Shown: in pieces, positions 59,300 to 64,000 of the stretch
Numbering within the stretch: position 1 is the stretch's first letter
Layout of the letters: each line of letters begins with the position of its first letter
Assembly: GCF_031426495.1 (NCBI RefSeq)
Contig: NZ_JANPLK010000043.1
Span: 75,596 to 139,595 of the forward strand
Source: Gemmatimonas sp.
Lineage (GTDB): Bacteria > Gemmatimonadota > Gemmatimonadetes > Gemmatimonadales > Gemmatimonadaceae
Direction of reading: 5' to 3'
DNA length: 64,000 nucleotides
Translations under genes and position numbers: made by a program
Notes under the pieces: generated by a model
Told to the model about the DNA's origin: nothing
Database searches by the model: none
What the model saw: the letters and a program-made list of their open reading frames with translations, nothing else

Positions 59300-61474
59300 C
59301 TACTCCTCGGCCGTGATCTTTTCGCGTCGGGACACCGCCGCGATGCCCTTCACGCGACGCGCGGCCTTCATGATGCGCTCCAAATGCGCGAGGTTCTCGA
59401 CCTCGACCATCGCCGAGCCCGTGACCCGGCCATCGATCGTCTTCAGTTCCAGACTCTTGATGTCCGTGCCGGTAGCACTTACAGCCGCCGCCACGTCGGC
59501 ATACAGGCCGCGACGATCGGTGCCTTCCATCGCAAGGCGTACAATGAAACGCTCTCCCGCCATCTCGTGCCAATCGATGTCGAGCCGTCGCTCTGGCTCG
59601 TGCGCGAGCAGCAACAGGTTCGGGCAATCCCCGCGATGAATGCTCACGCCGCGACCACGCGTGACATAACCGACCACCTGATCGCCGGGCACGGGCTGAC
59701 AGCACTGCGAGTAGCGCACCAGCAACCCATCGGCACCCTGAATGCGGATTCCTTTGCCGGTACCACGCACGCGATCCACGATGCGCTCGAGCGTGCTTTG
59801 CTTCTCGACCGGTTCGGCCGTTTCGAGATCGGGATGCAGCGCCTTCAGCACCTGCATCACGTGGACATCACCCGCGCCGACCGATGCGATGAGCTGCGTC
59901 GCATCCTTCAGCTTGAGGAGCTTCGCAATCGGCTGCAGACCGTGGTCATCGATCTTTGGCAAGCGGCGACGGCGCAACTCGCGCTCGATGATCTCGCGAC
60001 CAAGCCGCATGGCCGACGAACGCTCCTCGAGTCGGAGCATTTGCCGGATCTTGTGACGCGCGCGACCCGTGCGGACATGCGACAGCCAGTCACGACTGGG
60101 CTTCGCATTCGGATTGGTCAGAATCTCGACCGTTTCCGAATTCTTCAGCTCACGCGACAGCGGGGCAATGCGGCCGTTCACCTTCGCACCGGCGCAATGC
60201 GCACCGACCTGCGTGTGAACGGCGAAGGCAAAGTCGAGTGGCGTCGCGCCCTTCGGCAACTGGATGACGTCTCCCGTGGGCGTGAACACGAAGATCTCAT
60301 CCTGATACAGGTCGAGCTTCAGGAACTCGAGAAATTCTCCCGGCGTCTCGGCGTCGAGCTGCAGTTCGAGCACCTGTCGAAACCACGCCAGCTGGCGATC
60401 GAGATCATCGGCGCTGCGTGACGACTCCTTGTACAACCAGTGCGCCGCGATGCCGAAATCGGCAGTGCGGTGCATGTCGCGCGTCCGGATCTGGATCTCG
60501 AACAGCTGACGGCCCGGGCCGAAGACCGTCGTATGCAGCGACTGATAGCCGTTGGACTTCGGCTGCGCGATGTAATCCTTGATGCGCTCCTGCACCGGCG
60601 TCCAGCCGTCGTGGATCACGCCGAGAGCGTGATAGCACTCGAGCACATTGGGAACAATCACGCGAATTGCCAGCAGGTCGTAGATGTCCTCGTACGGCCG
60701 ATCGCGCTGCTGCATTTTCTTGTAGATCGACCATAGGTGCTTCGGCCTCCCAGTGACTTCGACGTCGGCGATGCCGGCCACGGTGAGCCGCTTCTCGAGC
60801 GGCTCACGCATCTGGGCGATGAGCTGTTCGCGTTCGCCACGCTTCGCCGCCACCAACTTGGCGAGCGTCTTGTACGCCTCAGGCTCGAGGTGCTTGAAGG
60901 CCAGATCCTCGAGCTCCCACCGCACCTTCGCCATACCGAAACGGTGAGCCAGCGGTGCGTAGAGATCGCGCGTTTCCTGCGCGATCCGCCGGCGCTTCTC
61001 CGGGGCGAGAAAGTCGAGCGTGCGCATGTTGTGCAGGCGATCGGCCAGCTTGATCAGGATGACGCGCGCATCCTTGGCGATCGACAGCAGCAGCTTGCGA
61101 TAATTCTCGACCTGTCGCTCTTCGCGGGACGAGAGGGGCAGATTCGCGATCTTCGTCAGACCATCGACGATCTGCGCGATCTCGGAACCGAACTCGCGCT
61201 CGACATCCTCGACCGTGATGTCGGTGTCCTCGACGATATCGTGGAGCAGTCCGCTGGCCACCGTTGTCGTGTCGAGCTGCAGGTCGGCCAGGATACGCGC
61301 GACTTCGATGCAGTGCGACACGTACGGTTCGCCGGAATGCCGGACCTGCCCCGCGTGTGCGACATCGGAAAACTTGTACGCGCGCACGAGCAATTCGTGG
61401 TCGAGCCGATCATAGGAGATATCGGCACTCGGCCCGAACCCGGGAATCATCTCGTGCAGCGCGATCGTTGTCAC
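59300..61474 (-). CDS. rsh: Bifunctional (p)ppGpp synthetase/hydrolase (RelA/SpoT homologue)
   Basis: A 724-residue long RSH enzyme: hydrolase HD domain with SGLLHDIVEDTD (76-85), synthetase domain with YDLLAIRVIV, RIKDYIAQPKSNGYQSLHTTV and EIQIRTRDMHRTADFG, then TGS (about 385-445, FVFTPTGDVIQLPKGATPLDFAF), a helical/zinc-finger-like region with CCQPVPGDQVVGYVTRGRGVSIHRGDCPN, and a C-terminal ACT domain. The RxKD loop (RIKD) and intact HD indicate both activities, unlike monofunctional RelA. It is the only RSH in the window. Start is GTG at 61474, overlapping radC (GTGA). Confidence 0.96.
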   Translation of the reverse strand: MTTIALHEMIPGFGPSADISYDRLDHELLVRAYKFSDVAHAGQVRHSGEPYVSHCIEVARILADLQLDTTTVASGLLHDIVEDTDITVEDVEREFGSEIAQIVDGLTKIANLPLSSREERQVENYRKLLLSIAKDARVILIKLADRLHNMRTLDFLAPEKRRRIAQETRDLYAPLAHRFGMAKVRWELEDLAFKHLEPEAYKTLAKLVAAKRGEREQLIAQMREPLEKRLTVAGIADVEVTGRPKHLWSIYKKMQQRDRPYEDIYDLLAIRVIVPNVLECYHALGVIHDGWTPVQERIKDYIAQPKSNGYQSLHTTVFGPGRQLFEIQIRTRDMHRTADFGIAAHWLYKESSRSADDLDRQLAWFRQVLELQLDAETPGEFLEFLKLDLYQDEIFVFTPTGDVIQLPKGATPLDFAFAVHTQVGAHCAGAKVNGRIAPLSRELKNSETVEILTNPNAKPSRDWLSHVRTGRARHKIRQMLRLEERSSAMRLGREIIERELRRRRLPKIDDHGLQPIAKLLKLKDATQLIASVGAGDVHVMQVLKALHPDLETAEPVEKQSTLERIVDRVRGTGKGIRIQGADGLLVRYSQCCQPVPGDQVVGYVTRGRGVSIHRGDCPNLLLLAHEPERRLDIDWHEMAGERFIVRLAMEGTDRRGLYADVAAAVSATGTDIKSLELKTIDGRVTGSAMVEVENLAHLERIMKAARRVKGIAAVSRREKITAEE

Positions 61475-62184
61475 AGCAGACCTGCCTCCGCAAAGCTCAC
61501 GTAGCGCCCACGTCCCACAATGATGTGGTCGTGTACCGGGATATCCAGCAAGCGCCCGGCCGCCACCAACTGTTCCGTCACCGCCCTGTCTTCCGCCGAC
61601 GGTGTCGGGTCGCCACTCGGGTGGTTGTGCACCAGAATAACCGCCGCCGCCCGTTCCGCGATCGCCTCCCGAAACACCTCTCGCGGATGCACCAGTGACG
61701 AGTTCAACAATCCCCGTGTGATCAACACGTCCCGTTCAAGACGGTGTTGCGCGTCGAGGATCGCGACATGGAACTCCTCCACTGGCGCATCCTGCAACCG
61801 CGGCGCAAACACCGCCACCACGTCACGGGGACCACGGAGCGGCACCCCCGCCTCGCGTGCCTCTCCCGCCATCCGCCTCCCGAGTTCGAGCGCCGCGTGC
61901 ACTGCAGTCGCCCGTGCTCGTCCTACCCCGCGCACCCGTGTCAGAGCCGCCAACGGCATGGACCCGAGCCGTCCAAGAGAGCCCCCCGCCTGCTCAAGCA
62001 CGAGCTGTGCACAGGCGAGTGCCGAGGCACCTTTCCCGCCGGAGCCGAGCACCGTGGCGATCAGCTCGGTGGTGCTCAACGCTTGCGCGCCGAGACTTCG
62101 AAGCCGCTCGCGCGGTCGATCGACGTTCGGCATCTCTTTGATCTTAAGGGCAGCAGCGGGAGACTGGCTAGTCGTTACTGTCAC
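61471..62184 (-). CDS. radC: RadC family JAB/MPN-domain protein
   Basis: A 237-residue RadC: PRERLRSLGAQALSTTELIATVLGSG and a helix-hairpin-helix (about 75-95, LTRVRGVGRARATAVHAALE), then an MPN+ metalloprotease-type core with ILVHNHPSGDPTPSAEDRAVT (H-x-H-P-S-G-D). The cellular role is unsettled; a repair role has been questioned. Start GTG at 62184 has TGGAG 7-11 nt upstream and yields a leader longer than usual; the internal ATG at 62133 is the alternative. It overlaps rsh and is divergent from the decarboxylase, 102 nt away. Confidence 0.9.
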   Translation of the reverse strand: MTVTTSQSPAAALKIKEMPNVDRPRERLRSLGAQALSTTELIATVLGSGGKGASALACAQLVLEQAGGSLGRLGSMPLAALTRVRGVGRARATAVHAALELGRRMAGEAREAGVPLRGPRDVVAVFAPRLQDAPVEEFHVAILDAQHRLERDVLITRGLLNSSLVHPREVFREAIAERAAAVILVHNHPSGDPTPSAEDRAVTEQLVAAGRLLDIPVHDHIIVGRGRYVSFAEAGLL

Positions 62185-62286
62185 GGACGCACTCCAGGAG
62201 AATGGGAAAATGGCCATCTCCACAGGATGCGGAGCAGTCGCTGTTGCGACGGTACCCCCGCATTGCGAGCTGGCCCATTTTACCGC

Positions 62287-63834
62287 ATGCCCCATATCCT
62301 GACCGACCAGGCCTCCTCGCCTCCCCAGCGCTCGGAGTCGTTCGATCCCGACAGTTCGGAATCCTGGGCAGCGCTTCGCGAGCTTGGTCATCGCATGCTC
62401 GACGACATGCTCGACGTTCAGTCGTCGTTGACCCATCGACCGGCGTGGCAGGAAATCCCCGCCGCCAAGCGCCTGATGTTCGACGAGCCGGCCCCTATGG
62501 AAGGGATCGGCGCGGATGCCGCCTACGACCGCTTTCGCAGCCACATCCTGCCCTACGGCAATGGCAATTGGCACCCGCGCTTTTTTGGTTGGGTGCAGGG
62601 CCAGGGCACGCCGCTGGCCATGCTCGCGGAGATGCTCGCAGCGGGCATGAACCCGCATCTCGCCGGATTCAACCATGCACCGCCGCTGGTGGAACGACAG
62701 GTGGTTGGCTGGCTGGCCGATCTCATGGGTATTCCGGGTGCTGGCGGGCTCCTGGTGACCGGTGGAACGGCCGCCAACACCCATGCGCTAGGCGTCGCTC
62801 GGTTCGCCTCCGTTCGCTCGCGTGGCAGAAATGTGCGCAACGACGGTCTGCAGCACTGGCCGGATGGTCCGACGGCGAAGCCGCTGGTCTTCTACGGCTC
62901 CGTCGAGACACATGGCTGGGCGCGCAAGGCTGCCGAGTGGCTTGGGCTGGGCGATCGCGCATTCCGGCGCGTGCCGGTCAATGCCGCGTACCAGATGGAT
63001 CTCGTGGCACTACGCGACATGATCGAACGCGATCGCGAGGACGGCCTCGATCCGTTCTGCGTCATGGGGACCGCGGGCACGGTGAACACGGGCGCGACCG
63101 ACGATCTGCCGGCCATCGCGCAGCGGTGTCGCGATGAGTCCCTCTGGTTCCACGTTGACGGCGCCTTCGGCGCGTTGGCCCTTCTGGCGCCCTCCGGACG
63201 CGAGCAGGTAGCCGGGCTGGAGCAGGCCGACTCCGTCGCCTTCGACCTCCACAAGTGGGGCGCGATGCCGTTTGAATGCGCGTGTGTGCTCGTGCGGGAC
63301 CCGGCCGTGAATCACGACGCCTTCCGTGCCGCCGCGTCCTATCTCGCAGAGACGAGCCGCGGCGTCAGCGCCGGGGGGGTGTACTTCGCGGATCGAGGAC
63401 TCGACCTGACCCGTGGATTCAAGGCACTCAAAGTGTGGATGCAGCTGCAAGCCGATGGTGTGGCCAAGCTAGGTCGCCTCATCGAACAGAACATCCGACA
63501 GGCACAACAGTTCGCAGGCGCGGTGGTCGCCCATCGATCACTTGAGCTGCTTGCACCGGCCCCGCTCAACATCGTGTGCTTTCGTTATCGCGCGGATTCG
63601 CTCGACGATGCGACGCTGGACGCGATCAACGAGGAGTTGTTGCTGCGCCTGCAGGAGCGCGGCATTGCGGTCCCGTCGAGTACGCGCATTGGCGCGCGCT
63701 TCGCGCTTCGCTTGGCCCACGTGAATCACCGCACGACCGACGAGGACATGGCGCTCGTACTGTCTGCCGTTACGGAGATCGGCGACGAAGTAGTGGCCGA
63801 GCTGGTCGCCGCGCGGCGCCCGCATCCGTCGTAG
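62287..63834 (+). CDS. PLP-dependent group II decarboxylase (aromatic amino-acid/tyrosine type)
   Basis: A 515-residue fold-type I enzyme: YGNGNWHPRFFGWVQGQGTP, GLLVTGGTAANTHAL, the His stacking on PLP in SVETHGW (209), HVDGAFG (Asp291) and the Schiff-base Lys323 in FDLHKWGAMPFECAC, then a C-terminal small domain. The family covers DOPA/tryptophan/tyrosine/glutamate decarboxylases; the substrate cannot be assigned, though the absence of GadB-type features and the overall pattern favour an aromatic L-amino acid. The ATG at 62287 gives a normal N-terminus and has no Shine-Dalgarno. A lone plus-strand gene between radC and the rRNA operon. Confidence 0.88.
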   Translation: MPHILTDQASSPPQRSESFDPDSSESWAALRELGHRMLDDMLDVQSSLTHRPAWQEIPAAKRLMFDEPAPMEGIGADAAYDRFRSHILPYGNGNWHPRFFGWVQGQGTPLAMLAEMLAAGMNPHLAGFNHAPPLVERQVVGWLADLMGIPGAGGLLVTGGTAANTHALGVARFASVRSRGRNVRNDGLQHWPDGPTAKPLVFYGSVETHGWARKAAEWLGLGDRAFRRVPVNAAYQMDLVALRDMIERDREDGLDPFCVMGTAGTVNTGATDDLPAIAQRCRDESLWFHVDGAFGALALLAPSGREQVAGLEQADSVAFDLHKWGAMPFECACVLVRDPAVNHDAFRAAASYLAETSRGVSAGGVYFADRGLDLTRGFKALKVWMQLQADGVAKLGRLIEQNIRQAQQFAGAVVAHRSLELLAPAPLNIVCFRYRADSLDDATLDAINEELLLRLQERGIAVPSSTRIGARFALRLAHVNHRTTDEDMALVLSAVTEIGDEVVAELVAARRPHPS

Positions 63835-63866
63835 GCGTGCGGGACATTCGATGGCCAGCATACACA

Positions 63867-63912
63867 GAAGCCCCCGCCACCGGAATCCGTAAGGATCGGT
63901 GACGGGGGCTTC
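63867..63912. terminator. Terminator shared by the rRNA operon end and the decarboxylase gene
   Basis: GAAGCCCCCG pairs with CGGGGGCTTC, continuing with CACCG/CGGTG across one mismatch and an inner 4-bp stem (63885-63888 with 63893-63896) after a 2-nt bulge. It lies 5 nt past the 5S rRNA 3' end (minus) and 33 nt past the decarboxylase stop (plus). T-tracts are short on both strands. Confidence 0.75.
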
Positions 63913-63916
63913 ACAA

Positions 63917-64000
63917 GGTGCCGGCATCGGCCTACTCTCCCGCGGTCTCTCGACCGGAGTACCATCGGCGCTGCTTGGCTTAACGACCGTGTTCGGGATG
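63917..64000 (-). rRNA. rrf: 5S ribosomal RNA, 3' part (cut by window edge)
   Basis: The minus strand reads CATCCCGAACACGGTCGTTAAG, then CAGCGCCGATGGTACT and GGGAGAGTAGG, the near-invariant bacterial 5S loops B-E, ending with CCGATGCCGGC for helix I. The 5' about 30-35 nt lie beyond the window. It marks the 3' end of a minus-strand rRNA operon whose 23S and 16S should follow at higher coordinates. The exact 3' end is uncertain by a few bases. Confidence 0.93.

Noticed and set aside
62287..63834. Decarboxylase considered as a histidine decarboxylase linked to the hut genes
   Set aside because: It is about 20 kb from hut, on the other strand, and the sequence does not distinguish substrate among group II decarboxylases.

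Overview
The window is a dense, roughly 65-70% GC bacterial chromosome segment with a Gram-negative (diderm) envelope gene set: LptD, a full Tol-Pal locus, TatA/TatC, LPS-heptose genes and a TonB-dependent receptor with a carboxypeptidase-regulatory N-domain. High GC, GTG/TTG starts, weak Shine-Dalgarno use and the style of the TonB receptor and TPR proteins suggest Gemmatimonadota (Gemmatimonas-like). That assignment is inference from the sequence, not a database match. No insertion sequence, prophage, CRISPR array or obvious island is visible. Almost everything is on the minus strand; only rfaE1, two tRNAs, a PpiD-like foldase and a PLP decarboxylase are on the plus strand.

Layout. 1-2.5 kb: an EamA transporter divergent from the heptose kinase rfaE1, then tRNA-Ile2(CAU) and tRNA-Val(CAC), each followed by a hairpin. 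2.5-10.3 kb (minus): hflX, a LEA14-type lipoprotein, rarA, an unknown gene, cca, an SDR reductase, gmhA, a CpsB-like PHP phosphatase and a small unknown. 10.3-16.3 kb: recA-recX-alaS in the widespread order, yraN and a glycerophosphodiester phosphodiesterase. 16.4-19.4 kb: a TonB-dependent receptor. 19.5-29.8 kb: one co-directional run, TPR protein - aroQ - pepP - accB - pilT - accC - comB - ftsK, with many overlapping start/stop codons. 30.0-31.9 kb: ppiD-like gene (plus), closed by a bidirectional terminator.

51.3-31.9 kb (read on minus): about 19 kb without an obvious internal terminator: sugar epimerase - tolQ - tolR - tolA - tolB - pal - cpoB - tatC - lptD - hutH - hutU - radical SAM protein - hutI - second TPR scaffold - polyprenyl synthase - DUF4321 protein - tatA. 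Envelope biogenesis, export, isoprenoid synthesis and histidine catabolism are therefore packed in one chain. 51.5-62.2 kb: LysM protein, ssb, rimI, tsaB, an HD-GYP protein, tsaE, uvrB, a bifunctional (p)ppGpp synthetase/hydrolase and radC. 62.3-64 kb: a group II PLP decarboxylase (plus) meeting the 3' end of an rRNA operon (5S rRNA, minus, cut by the window edge), with a terminator between them.

Points that stand out: a radical SAM/SPASM-like gene embedded in the hut cluster; pilT between accB and accC; two TPR-plus-disordered-linker proteins sharing a short RRTPxxASMA motif; a recurring -10-like hexamer 5-9 nt before start codons without SD (leaderless candidates); a shared 17-bp element near recA and uvrB; and a local cluster of DnaA-box-like 9-mers. 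No gene-free stretch exceeds about 260 bases.
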